Source of the DNA: Lysobacter arseniciresistens ZS79
GTDB taxonomy: Bacteria > Pseudomonadota > Gammaproteobacteria > Xanthomonadales > Xanthomonadaceae
Assembly: GCF_000768335.1 (NCBI RefSeq)
Contig: NZ_AVPT01000027.1
Location: 1 to 36,233 of the forward strand
Direction of reading: 5' to 3'
Length of the DNA stretch: 36,233 nt
Under the pieces are notes generated by a model. That model was not told the origin of the DNA and searched no databases. It saw nothing but the letters and a program-made list of their open reading frames with translations. A program made the position numbers and the translations under genes. Shown here piece after piece: positions 16,701 to 25,400 of this stretch. How positions within the stretch are numbered: position 1 is the stretch's first letter; each line of letters opens with the position of its first letter.

Positions 16701-17441
16701 TCATTCGCGGGGGCCGCCCGGCGTGCTGCGCCGGCGGCGGAAGGTGAGGATCAGCGCGGTCGCCAGCACCGTCAGCGCCAGCCCGTACCACTGGACGGCG
16801 TAGCCGCGGTGCTTGTCGGGCGGCAGCGTGTTGGCGAGCAGTTCGAGGTCGCGCTCGTAGCCCAGCGGCATTGCCGGGTCGAGCCGCAGCACGCGCGGCG
16901 CCAGCGGCGCGGACAGCCCGGTCGCCTCAGCGATCGCGTCCATGTCGACACGGGTCAGCAGCCAGCCCTCGTCGACCTGCAGCAGGCCTCGGCCGATCCG
17001 GATCCCGCTCGACGGCGGCGCCGCCAGCAGGCCGCGCAGTTCCAGCCGGCCTTCCGGCCGCGGCACCGGCGGCAGCTCGCGCGATGGCGGCAGCGGCAGC
17101 CAGCCGAGGTCGACCAGCAGCGGGCCGGCGTCGCCGGGCACGAAGATCCGGTAGGCGCGCACGCCGACCCGGCCGTCGCGCTGCTGGTTGTCGAGCAGCA
17201 GCGGCGCGCGAGGGTCGAACGTGCCGGTGCCGACCGCCCAGTCGTAGCGGTCGATGCGGGCCGGGTCGTGGGCAGCGGCCAGCGGGTGGACCTCGCGCGT
17301 GGTCAGCACCTGCGCGGCAGCGTCGAGCATCGCCTGCTTTTCCACCGCGCGCTGCGACTGCCAGCGGCCGAGGCCGGCAAACAGCACCATCGCCGCGACT
17401 GCCAGCGACCAGCCCAGCACCAGCGTGGCCCCGCGGCTCAT
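16701..17441 (-). CDS. SURF1-family cytochrome oxidase assembly protein
   Basis: This 246-residue protein has two membrane anchors, LVLGWSLAVAAMVLFAGLG near the N-terminus and YAVQWYGLALTVLATALIL near the C-terminus, with a periplasmic domain between, as in SURF1/Shy1. Family motifs seen are GRWQSQRAVEKQAML after the first helix, TFDPRAPLLLDNQ, LLVDLGWLPLP, and HRGYAVQWYGLA before the second. SURF1 helps insert heme A into subunit I. ATG 17441 places the first helix correctly; an upstream in-frame start at 17714 would run through the divergent DUF2909 gene. It is the first gene of a minus-strand run: surf1, SCO-like, ctaA, ctaB, ClC. Confidence 0.94.
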   Translation of the reverse strand: MSRGATLVLGWSLAVAAMVLFAGLGRWQSQRAVEKQAMLDAAAQVLTTREVHPLAAAHDPARIDRYDWAVGTGTFDPRAPLLLDNQQRDGRVGVRAYRIFVPGDAGPLLVDLGWLPLPPSRELPPVPRPEGRLELRGLLAAPPSSGIRIGRGLLQVDEGWLLTRVDMDAIAEATGLSAPLAPRVLRLDPAMPLGYERDLELLANTLPPDKHRGYAVQWYGLALTVLATALILTFRRRRSTPGGPRE

Positions 17442-17459
17442 CGCACCACCACCGCGGCC

Positions 17460-17468
17460 TGCGATAAT
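17460..17468 (+). promoter_or_regulatory. Candidate extended -10 for the DUF2909 gene
   Basis: TGCGATAAT at 17460-17468 is an extended -10, 54 bases before the chosen ATG. The same nine bases occur before hemC on the other strand. No convincing -35 is seen. Confidence 0.4.
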
Positions 17469-17522
17469 GGCCGCGTCGTGGCCCCGGCGGCCACCCTGGG
17501 CGCGGTGCGCCGGAGCATGTTG

Positions 17523-17729
17523 ATGAAGACCCTGCTGATCGTCGGCTTCCTGATTCTCATACTCTGGAACCTCGGTGCCGGCCTCTATTACATGCTGGTC
17601 GACAAGGGCGAGAGCAAACGCACGGTCAATGCGCTGACCCGTCGCATCGCGCTGTCCATCGCGCTGATCGTGCTGGTGGTGCTGGCGGCGAAGATGGGCT
17701 GGATCGAGTTCCACGGCGTCGGCCGCTAA
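17523..17729 (+). CDS. DUF2909 twin-transmembrane protein
   Basis: This is a 68-residue protein with two hydrophobic helices (LLIVGFLILILWNLGAGLYY and IALSIALIVLVVLAAKMG) joined by a polar loop LVDKGESKRTVNALTRR. This is the family pattern of DUF2909, found beside cytochrome oxidase genes in gammaproteobacteria and assumed to help oxidase assembly; no function is proven. ATG 17523 is preferred because GGAG (17512-17515) is seven bases away; ATG 17517, two codons earlier, is only one base from that site. It is transcribed opposite to all its oxidase neighbours and divergent from surf1, with starts 81 bases apart. Confidence 0.88.
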   Translation: MKTLLIVGFLILILWNLGAGLYYMLVDKGESKRTVNALTRRIALSIALIVLVVLAAKMGWIEFHGVGR

Positions 17730-17770
17730 GCCTCCGCCGGCGCCGGGTTTCCGGGCGCCCTAAACGTCGA

Positions 17771-17826
17771 AACCGCGACGGGCGCGGTTGCGACGGTCCC
17801 CGCGTCGCGCTCCCCGCGGGGAGCGC
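17771..17826. other. Two hairpins between the convergent DUF2909 and ctaE genes
   Basis: AACCGCG (17771-17777) pairs with CGCGGTT (17783-17789) around five bases. A perfect 20-base palindrome, GCGCTCCCCGCGGGGAGCGC, occupies 17807-17826. Neither is followed by a T-run on either strand. They may slow or end transcription from both sides, but classical intrinsic termination is not supported. Confidence 0.45.
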
Positions 17827-17838
17827 CGGCCGTTTGGC

Positions 17839-18717
17839 TCAGAGCACGTAGACGAACAGGAACAGGCCGAGCCAGACCACGTCGACGAAGTGCCAGTACC
17901 ACGCCACCGCCTCGAAGCCGAAGTGGTTGTCGCTGTCGAAGTGGCCCTTCAGGCAGCGGAACCAGATCACCGCGAGCATGATGGTGCCCAGGGTCACGTG
18001 CAGGCCGTGGAAGCCGGTCAGCATGAAGAAGGTCGAACCGTAGATGCCCGAACCCAGGGTCAGGTTGAGGTCGCGGTAGGCGTGGATGTACTCCTCCGCC
18101 TGGAAGAACAGGAACACGCAGCCCAGCAGCACGGTGATGCCGAGCCAGACCAGCAGGCCGCGGCGGTTGCCGGCCTTGAGCGCGTGGTGGGCGGCGGTGA
18201 TGGTCACGCCCGAGGTCAGCAGGATCAGCGTGTTGAGCAGCGGCAGGCCCCACGCCGGGATGGTCTGGAACTGGCCACCGACCGCGCCCGGGCCGTTGGT
18301 CGGCCACGCCGCGCTGAATCCTTCCCACAGCAGGTTGTTGGTGGCCATGCCGTCACCGGCGCCGCCGAGCCACGGCAGCGCGTACTGGCGCGCGTAGAAC
18401 AGCGCGCCGAAGAACGCGGCGAAGAACATCACCTCGGAGAAGATGAACCAGATCATCCCCATCCGGAACGAGACGTCGACCTGGCGGTTGTAGTTGCCGC
18501 GCACCGACTCGCGGATGACATCGCCGAACCAGCCGAACAGCACGCCCGCCAGCAGCGCCAGGCCGATCACGAAGGTCCAGCCGCCCCAGCTGACGTCGTT
18601 GAGCATGGTGGCGAAGCCGACCATCGCCACGAACAGCGCGATCGAGCCGAGGAACGGCCAGCGGCTGCTGTGCGGCACGAAGTAGATGTTGGCGTCTGGC
18701 GATTGGGCTTGGGCCAT
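17839..18717 (-). CDS. ctaE: Cytochrome c oxidase subunit III
   Basis: This 292-residue membrane subunit of the aa3-type oxidase has no redox centre and stabilises subunit I. Family regions include the N-terminal YFVPHSSRWPFLGSIALF, MGMIWFIFSEVMFFAAFFGA with its buried Glu, LNTLILLTSGVTITAAHHAL, QAEEYIHA, and GFHGLHVTLGTIMLAVIW near the end. It ends FVDVVWLGLFLFVYVL as in other bacterial subunits III. Seven membrane segments can be placed. It is the last gene of the ctaC-ctaD-small ORF-ctaG-ctaE run, 31 bases after ctaG. GGAA lies eight bases before the ATG. Confidence 0.97.
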   Translation of the reverse strand: MAQAQSPDANIYFVPHSSRWPFLGSIALFVAMVGFATMLNDVSWGGWTFVIGLALLAGVLFGWFGDVIRESVRGNYNRQVDVSFRMGMIWFIFSEVMFFAAFFGALFYARQYALPWLGGAGDGMATNNLLWEGFSAAWPTNGPGAVGGQFQTIPAWGLPLLNTLILLTSGVTITAAHHALKAGNRRGLLVWLGITVLLGCVFLFFQAEEYIHAYRDLNLTLGSGIYGSTFFMLTGFHGLHVTLGTIMLAVIWFRCLKGHFDSDNHFGFEAVAWYWHFVDVVWLGLFLFVYVL

Positions 18718-18748
18718 GGCGGCGTTTCCGTGGTTCGTGGATGCGTTG

Positions 18749-19351
18749 TTACGGTGCGGCGGCCGGGGTACCGGCCACCGGATGGGCCGACGCGGCCTGC
18801 TGCGCGGTCAGCGCGTCGTTCTTGTAGAAGGTATAGGACAGCGTGATCGTCTTCACGTCCTCGGGGAGGTTCGGGTCGACGATGAAGCGCACCGGCATGT
18901 CGCGGCTTTCGCCGGCGAGCATGGTCTGTGCGGTGAAGCAGAAGCACTCGGTCTTGCTGAAATAGCCCGACGCCCGCGCCGGCGCCACCGAGGGCACCGC
19001 GCTGCCGACGATCGTCCGGTCGCTGTTGTTGTGCGCGCGGTAGCTGGTTTCGTACTGCTGGCCCGGGCGCACCTGCATGGTCAGCCGGTTGGGCTCGAAC
19101 TGCCACGGCAGCTTGGAGTTGACCCCGCCGTCGAACTGCACCGTGACCAGCCGGTCGGCGGCGCCGCGGGCCGGCGTGGCCGCCGCCGCGGTGTTGTCGA
19201 GGCGGATGCCGAACACCTTCTCGCAGGCGATGCGGTACAGCGGCACCAGCGAGAAGGTGAAGCCGAACGCCAGCACCGCCACCACCAGCATCTTGCCCAG
19301 GCCCTTGCTGGCCCGGGCCTGCGTCTGCTCCGGGGTCCGCGGCGCGCTCAC
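18749..19351 (-). CDS. ctaG: Cytochrome c oxidase assembly protein CtaG/Cox11 (GTG start)
   Basis: This 200-residue copper chaperone delivers copper to the CuB site of subunit I. An N-terminal anchor ([20 protein letters not shown], about 21-40) leads into Cys43 and an immunoglobulin-like periplasmic domain. The copper-binding CFCF motif is at Cys136 and Cys138 (KTECFCF), followed by [12 protein letters not shown] and ITLSYTFYK, all typical. GTG at 19351 is preferred over the in-frame GTG at 19414 because it overlaps the TGA of the preceding 44-codon gene (GTGA) and gives the usual short N-terminus before the anchor. Translational coupling to that small gene is therefore likely. Confidence 0.96.
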   Translation of the reverse strand: MSAPRTPEQTQARASKGLGKMLVVAVLAFGFTFSLVPLYRIACEKVFGIRLDNTAAAATPARGAADRLVTVQFDGGVNSKLPWQFEPNRLTMQVRPGQQYETSYRAHNNSDRTIVGSAVPSVAPARASGYFSKTECFCFTAQTMLAGESRDMPVRFIVDPNLPEDVKTITLSYTFYKNDALTAQQAASAHPVAGTPAAAP

Positions 19352-19482
19352 CGCCCCACCACTCCGCTGAGGATGAAGGCGACGTACACCGCCAGCACGA
19401 TCCCGCCGATCCACAGCGCGGTCCGGCGCACGGCCTTGCGGCGTGCGTCGGGGTCCAGGCGGGGATCGCGGGTCGGGATCAT
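19348..19482 (-). CDS. 44-residue single-pass membrane protein between ctaD and ctaG
   Basis: This short gene gives 44 residues: a charged cytoplasmic N-terminus [20 protein letters not shown] and one hydrophobic helix [20 protein letters not shown]. Its ATG is 19 bases after the ctaD stop and its TGA overlaps the ctaG GTG by four bases. Position, size and single helix fit the small unassigned oxidase proteins seen between subunit I and CtaG in related bacteria; it could be a small subunit IV-like or assembly factor. There are no Cys or His residues, so it does not look like a metal carrier. The coding call rests on the tight junctions at both ends and the membrane helix. It is easily missed because of its length. 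Confidence 0.8.
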   Translation of the reverse strand: MIPTRDPRLDPDARRKAVRRTALWIGGIVLAVYVAFILSGVVGR

Positions 19483-19501
19483 GGCGTGCGGCGTGCCGGC
19501 G

Positions 19502-21118
19502 TCAGTGGGTGACGTCGCCGTGGGCGAGGTCGCCGTCGCGGATCACCGGCGGCGTGGTGAAGGTGTGGTGCGGCGCCGGACTCGGCACGGTCCACTCCAG
19601 GCCACGGGCGCCTTCCCAGGCACGGGCCTCGGCCGGCGCACCGGCCTTCTTCGAGCGCCACAGGATGAACGCCATCAGGAACGGGGTGACGAACATGCCG
19701 AACGCGCCGATCGAGCTGACCAGGTTCCAGTCGGCGAACACCACGTTGTAGTCCGGGATGCGACGCGGCATGCCGGCCAGGCCGAGGAAGTGCTGCGGGA
19801 AGAACAGCAGGTTGACGAACACCATGGTCCACCAGAAGTGGAACTTGGCCAGGCCTTCGCTGTACATCCGGCCGGTCCACTTCGGCCACCAGTAGTAGAC
19901 CGCGCCGATGATCGCGAACAGCGCGCCGGTCACCAGCACGTAGTGGAAGTGCGCGACCACGAAGTAGGTGTCGTGGTACTGGAAGTCGGCCGGCACGATC
20001 GCCAGCATCAGGCCGGAGAAGCCGCCGATGGTGAACAGGATCACGAACGCGATCGCCCACAGCATCGGCGACTCGAACGTCATCGAACCGCGCCACATCG
20101 TGGTGACCCAGTTGAACACCTTCACGCCGGTCGGGATCGAGATCAGCATGGTGGCGTACATGAAGTAGATCTCGCCGCCCAGCGGCATGCCGGCCGTGAA
20201 CATGTGGTGCGCCCACACGATGAACGACAGGAAGGCGATCGCGGCGGTCGCGTACACCATCGCCTGGTAGCCGAACAGCGGCTTGCGGGCGAAGGTCGGG
20301 ATGATCTCCGACACGATGCCGAACGCCGGCAGGATCATGATGTAGACCTCGGGGTGCCCGAAGAACCAGAAGATGTGCTGGTACATCACCGGGTCACCGC
20401 CGCCGGCGGCGTTGAAGAACGAGGTCGCGAAGAACTTGTCGGTCAGCAGCATGGTGACCGCGCCGGCCAGCACCGGCATCACCGCGATCAGCAGGAACGC
20501 GGTGATCAGCCAGGTCCAGGTGAAGATCGGCATCTTCAGCAGGTCCATGCCCGGCGCGCGCATGTTGAGCACGGTGGCGATGATGTTGATCGCGCCCATG
20601 ATCGAGCTGATGCCCATCATGTGGATGGCGAAGATCGAGAAGGCGACGTTGGAACCGCCCTGCAGCGACAGCGGCGGGTACATCGTCCAGCCCGCGGCGG
20701 GGCCGCCACCCGGGAGGAACAGGGTCAGCAGCAGCAGGGTGAAGGCGAACGGCAGGATCCAGAACGACCAGTTGTTCATGCGCGGCAGCGCCATGTCCGG
20801 CGCGCCGATCTGCAGCGGGATCATCCAGTTGCCGAGGCCGACGAACGCCGGCATCACGCCGCCGAAGATCATCACCAGCGCGTGCATCGACGTCATCTGG
20901 TTGAAGAACTCGGGATCGACGTGCTGCAGGCCGGGGACCGCCAGCTCGGTGCGGATGACCACCGACATCGCCGCGCCGACGATGAACATCAGGAAGCTGA
21001 AGATCAGGTACAGCGTTCCGATGTCCTTGTGGTTGGTCGAAAAGAACCAACGGTCGATGAAGCCCTGCTTGTGGGCGTGGTCATCGTGGTGATCAGCAAC
21101 GGGGTGCGTGGCAGCCAT
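19502..21118 (-). CDS. ctaD: Cytochrome c oxidase subunit I (aa3 type)
   Basis: This is a 538-residue catalytic subunit of the terminal oxidase, reducing oxygen to water and pumping protons. The heme a ligands are His79 (TSMHALVM) and His392, the heme a3 ligand is His390 (VVAHFHY), and the CuB ligands are His255 (GHPEVY), His304 and His305 (VWAHHMF). Tyr259 would make the His-Tyr crosslink. Glu257 in GHPE places it in the A1 group with both D and K proton channels; Lys333 in IPTGVKVFNW fits the K channel. The N-terminus WFFSTNHKDIGTLYLIF is typical. AGAGG precedes the ATG. It follows ctaC by 41 bases. Confidence 0.98.
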   Translation of the reverse strand: MAATHPVADHHDDHAHKQGFIDRWFFSTNHKDIGTLYLIFSFLMFIVGAAMSVVIRTELAVPGLQHVDPEFFNQMTSMHALVMIFGGVMPAFVGLGNWMIPLQIGAPDMALPRMNNWSFWILPFAFTLLLLTLFLPGGGPAAGWTMYPPLSLQGGSNVAFSIFAIHMMGISSIMGAINIIATVLNMRAPGMDLLKMPIFTWTWLITAFLLIAVMPVLAGAVTMLLTDKFFATSFFNAAGGGDPVMYQHIFWFFGHPEVYIMILPAFGIVSEIIPTFARKPLFGYQAMVYATAAIAFLSFIVWAHHMFTAGMPLGGEIYFMYATMLISIPTGVKVFNWVTTMWRGSMTFESPMLWAIAFVILFTIGGFSGLMLAIVPADFQYHDTYFVVAHFHYVLVTGALFAIIGAVYYWWPKWTGRMYSEGLAKFHFWWTMVFVNLLFFPQHFLGLAGMPRRIPDYNVVFADWNLVSSIGAFGMFVTPFLMAFILWRSKKAGAPAEARAWEGARGLEWTVPSPAPHHTFTTPPVIRDGDLAHGDVTH

Positions 21119-21159
21119 GGCCTACCTCTGGATTACGTTTGTTTGACGACGCGGACGGA

Positions 21160-21978
21160 TCAGCCGCCGGCCTGCTGCGCGGCCAGCCACTGGCGGTACT
21201 CCGCCGGAGGCACGGCCTTGACCACGATCGGCATGAAGCCGTGGTCCTTGCCGCACAGCTCGGCGCACTGGCCGCGGTAGATGCCCGGGGTCGAGATGTC
21301 GGTCCAGGCTTCGTTGACGATGCCCGGCACCGCGTCCTGCTTCCAGCCCAGCGCCGGCACCCACCATGCGTGGATGACGTCGTCGGCGGTGATCACGAAG
21401 CGGATCTTGGTGTCGGTCGGCAGCACCAGCACGTTGTCGACGTCGAGCAGGTAGTTGGCGTGGTCGGCCGCGGTCGGCACCACGCCACTCTGGCGCAGGG
21501 CGTCGCTCTTGCGGTCGAGGCGGCTGGTGAACTCGACGCCCTCGCCCAGGTACTCGTACTTCCACATCCACTGGTAGCCGGTGACCTTGACGGTCATCTC
21601 GGCGTCGCGGGTGTCGTACATCGCGATCAGCTTGGTGGTCGCCGGGGCCGCCATCAGCACCAGCAGCACCACCGGGATCACGGTCCAGAGGATCTCCAGC
21701 CGGGTGCTGTGGGTGAAGTCGCGGTCCGGCACGGCGCCCTTCGACTTGCGGAAGCGGAACATCGCCACCGCCATCGCGCCGAACACCAGCACGCCGATCG
21801 CCACGCAGATCCACAGCGCCAGCATGTGGGCTTCGTATGCGTTGTTGGACAGGTGGGTGACGCCGCGGCCCATGTTGAGCTGCCAACGCTCCGGATCGGC
21901 GCTCTGCGCGAATGCGAGGACCGGCGACGCCGCCATTGCGACGCCCGCTGCCCATTGCTTGAAACGACCGGCTTTCAT
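21160..21978 (-). CDS. ctaC: Cytochrome c oxidase subunit II (CuA)
   Basis: This is a 272-residue subunit that accepts electrons from cytochrome c. A signal peptide (to about residue 25, LAFAQ) is followed by two membrane helices (LWICVAIGVLVFGAMAVAMF and EILWTVIPVVLLVLMAAP) and a cupredoxin domain. The binuclear CuA ligands are His203 (DDVIHAWWVPALG), Cys238, Glu240, Cys242, His246 and Met249 in the stretch CAELCGKDHGFMP. It lacks a C-terminal cytochrome c domain. ATG 21978 matches the signal peptide. The open frame continues upstream to 22320 but that part is not protein-like. It is the first gene of the oxidase run and lies after an AT-rich patch. Confidence 0.97.
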   Translation of the reverse strand: MKAGRFKQWAAGVAMAASPVLAFAQSADPERWQLNMGRGVTHLSNNAYEAHMLALWICVAIGVLVFGAMAVAMFRFRKSKGAVPDRDFTHSTRLEILWTVIPVVLLVLMAAPATTKLIAMYDTRDAEMTVKVTGYQWMWKYEYLGEGVEFTSRLDRKSDALRQSGVVPTAADHANYLLDVDNVLVLPTDTKIRFVITADDVIHAWWVPALGWKQDAVPGIVNEAWTDISTPGIYRGQCAELCGKDHGFMPIVVKAVPPAEYRQWLAAQQAGG

Positions 21979-22403
21979 CACTTCGAGCCCCAGAATCAAC
22001 TTTATTGTCAGGAAGTTACGATTTTTCGTGCTCCGCGGGCTGCCACTGCCGGCGCCGCACGCCGTGGCGGCGCTGGACCAAGCGAATGGTGGCTGGCGAG
22101 CCCGCCCGGGGCCCATCACGCCGATGGCACACGGCCACCGGGCGCTACGGATAACCTCCGAATGGTAGCCCTGGAGCCGGGGAGCGGCAAGCCGATCTCC
22201 ATCACAGACGGCCTCGCGCGGGCCATGACGCAGGTCAAACGACTCGCGTCGAGGCTGCCCGCGGGGGTGCTTCGGCCCCTCCCCGACCGGCCGCCGCGGG
22301 CGGATGAATCGGACAGGCATGGCAAGGTCGCGGGGGCGCCCACGCCCCCTTCCGGAGGCTTAGACTAGCAGCCGTTCCCCGCCCTCTTTTCTGTGGGTTT
22401 TCC
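21979..22403. promoter_or_regulatory. 425-base intergenic region between divergent ctaC and putA
   Basis: No gene is supported here; the open frames are GC-driven and lack family features. Bases about 21995-22035 are unusually AT-rich (TTTATTGTCAGG and ATTTTTCG on the plus strand), which suits a ctaC promoter on the minus strand, though I cannot fix -10 and -35 boxes. The putA side holds the hairpin and -10-like site listed separately. The length suggests control of both genes from this region. Confidence 0.5.
22332..22366 (+). promoter_or_regulatory. Hairpin and candidate -10 upstream of putA
   Basis: GGGGGCG (22332-22338) and CGCCCCC (22343-22349) form a seven-pair stem with a four-base loop. 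Eleven bases later TAGACT (22361-22366) resembles a -10, 37 bases before the putA ATG. The hairpin covers the -35 position, where no TTGACA-like sequence is found, so an activator or a DNA-binding regulator may act here. This is inference. Confidence 0.3.
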
Positions 22404-25400
22404 ATGGCCAGCCAGCCCCCCATTGCCGGCGACCGCGCCGGCGACGCGCGTTCCCGTGCGTTGATCACTCCCGAACTGCCGCAGGCGCCGGTTGGCCCGC
22501 GTGCCGCCATCACCACCGGCTGGATGCGCGACGAGGCCGCCCACGTGCGCGACCTGCTCGACCGCGCGCGCCTGCCCGAGGCCGAACGCGCCGCCGCGCA
22601 GGCGGTGGCCGCCGACCTGGTCACCCGGGTCCGCGCACGCGCCCGCGACCAGGGCGCGATCGAGGCCTTCATGCGCCAGTACGACCTCGGCAGCGAGGAA
22701 GGCGTGCTGCTGATGTGCGTGGCCGAGGCGCTGCTGCGCATCCCCGACGAGGAGACCACCGACCGGCTGATCCGCGACAAGCTCGGCGAGGCCGACTGGA
22801 AGCGGCACATGGGCAAGTCGGACTCGGTGCTGGTCAACGCCTCCACCTGGGGCCTGATGCTGACCGGCCACCTGGTCGACCTGGCCGACGAGACCAAGCG
22901 CGACGTGCACAACGCCTTCCAGCGGCTGGTCGGCCGCGTCGGCGAGCCGGTGATCCGCCTGGCGGTGCGCCAGGCGATGAAGATCATGGGCCACCAGTTC
23001 GTGATGGGGCGGACCATCGGCGAGGCGCTGGCGCGCTCGAAGAAGGGCATCAACGCCAGCTATCGCTACTCCTACGACATGCTCGGCGAGGCCGCGCTGA
23101 CCGCCGCCGATGCCGACCGCTACCTGCAGGCCTACCGCGACGCGATCGCCGCGATCGGCGCCAGCGGCGACTTCCGCAACGCCGACGTGTTCGGCACGCC
23201 GAGCATCTCGGTCAAGCTGTCGGCACTGCACCCGCGCTACGAGCACGCCAAGCGCGCCCGGGTGCTGGCCGAGCTGACCCCGCGCGTGCTCGAGCTGGCC
23301 CGGCTGGCGAAGCAGCACGGCATCGGATTCACCGTCGACGCCGAGGAAGCCGACCGGCTGGAGCTCTCGCTGGACGTGTTCGCCGGCGCCTACTCCGACG
23401 CCTCGCTGGACGGCTGGGAAGGCTGCGGGCTGGCGATCCAGGCGTACCAGAAGCGCGCGCCGGAGGTGATCGACTTCATCGCCGACCTCGCCCGCCGCCA
23501 CGGCCGCAGGATCCCGGTGCGGCTGGTCAAGGGTGCGTACTGGGACACCGAGATCAAGCGTGCGCAGGTCGACGGCCACGTCGGCTACCCGGTGTTCACC
23601 CGCAAGCCCAACACCGACGTGTCCTACCTCGCCAACGCGCGCCGGATGATCGACGCCGCCGACGCGATCTACCCGATGTTCGCGACCCACAACGCGCAGA
23701 CCATCGCCACCGTGCACCGGATGGCGCGGCTGGGCGGCAAGCGGGTCGAGTTCGAGTTCCAGAAGCTGCACGGCATGGGCGACGACCTCTACGCCGAGGT
23801 GATCCCGGCCGACCGCCTCGACGTGCCGTGCCGGGTGTACGCGCCGGTCGGCAGCCACGAGGACCTGCTGCCGTACCTGGTCCGCCGCCTGCTCGAGAAC
23901 GGCGCCAACTCCAGCTTCGTCAACAGCATCACCGACGAGGACGTCGCCATCGACGACCTCATCCGCGACCCGGTGCAGACCGTGGCCGGGTTCGAAACCA
24001 TCATGCACCCCCGCATCCCGCTGCCGGTCGACATCTACCGCAGCTTCGCGGACTCGTTGAAGTATTGCGACAGGAGCAACTCCATGGGCGTCAACCTCGC
24101 CAACGACGACCAGCTGCGCGCGCTGGCCGAACAGATCAACGCCTCCGTGCGCGACGACTGGTTCGCCGAGCCGCTGGTGCCGGGTGCCCGTCCGTCCGGC
24201 GAGCGCCTGCCGGTGACCAACCCGGCCGACCGCCGCGAGGTCGTCGGCCAGTGGCTGCCGGCCGACGCCGCCACCGTCGAGCAGGCCGTGGTCAACGCGG
24301 TCGCCGCCCAGCCGAAGTGGGACGCGACGCCGGCCGCAAGCCGCGCGGCGATCCTCGAGCACGCCGCCAACCTGCTCGAGTCGCGCATGGCCGAGTTCAT
24401 CGCGATGTGCACCAAGGACGCCGGCAAGACCATTGCCGACGGCGTCGGCGAAGTGCGCGAGGCGGTCGACTTCCTGCGCTACTACGCCTGCCAGGCGCGC
24501 AGGATGTTCCTGGTCGAGCCGCTGCCCGGCCCGACCGGCGAGACCAACACCCTGCATCTGCACGGCCGCGGCGCGTTCGTCTGCATCAGCCCGTGGAACT
24601 TCCCGCTGGCGATCTACATCGGCCAGGTCGCCGCCGCGCTGGCCACCGGCAACAGCGTGATCGCCAAGCCGGCCGAGCAGACCAACCTGGTCGGCTACGC
24701 CGCGACCAAGCTGCTGCACGAGGCCGGCGTGCCGGTGGACGTGCTGCAGTTCGTGCCGGGCGACGGCCAGACCGTCGGCGCCACGTTGACGAAGGACCCG
24801 CGCATCGCTGGCGTCGCCTTCACCGGTTCCAACGAGACCGCCAACGCGATCAACCGCGCACTGGCATCGCGCGATGGCGCGATCGGCGTGCTGATCGCCG
24901 AGACGGGTGGCCAGAACGCCCTGATCGCCGACTCCTCGGCGCTGCCCGAGCAGCTGGTCAAGGACGCGATGAGTTCGGCGTTCACCTCGGCCGGCCAGCG
25001 CTGCTCGGCCGCGCGCGTGCTGTTCGTGCAGGACGACATCGGCGACAAGGTGATCACCATGCTGGCCGGCGCGATGGCCGAGCTGAAGGTCGGCGACCCC
25101 GGCCTGCTGTCGACCGACGTCGGCCCGGTGATCGACGAGGACGCGCTGAAGAACCTGCAGGCGCACGCCGCGCGGATGGACCGCGAGGCGCGCCCGATCG
25201 CCACCGTCGCGATGGACGACGACACCGCGCACGGCAGCTTCTTCGCCCCGCGCGCCTATGAGCTGCAGTCGCTCGACCAGCTCGACAAGGAGGTGTTCGG
25301 GCCGGTGCTGCACGTGATCCGCTGGAAGGTCGGCGAGCTCGACAAGGTGATCGACGCGGTCAACTCGACCGGCTACGGCCTGACCCTCGGCGTGCATTCG

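Noticed and set aside
17807-17826. A perfect 20-base palindrome as a classical terminator
   Set aside because: No T-run follows on either strand, so it is listed only as a hairpin.
18686-21280. An 864-codon plus-strand frame over ctaG and ctaD
   Set aside because: It is antisense to ctaG, the small gene and ctaD, all with family motifs and ligands, and its His/Arg-rich product has no membrane or domain pattern.
21979-22320. An N-terminal extension of ctaC
   Set aside because: The frame is open only because of GC content; the signal peptide begins at ATG 21978 and the extension crosses the AT-rich promoter patch.
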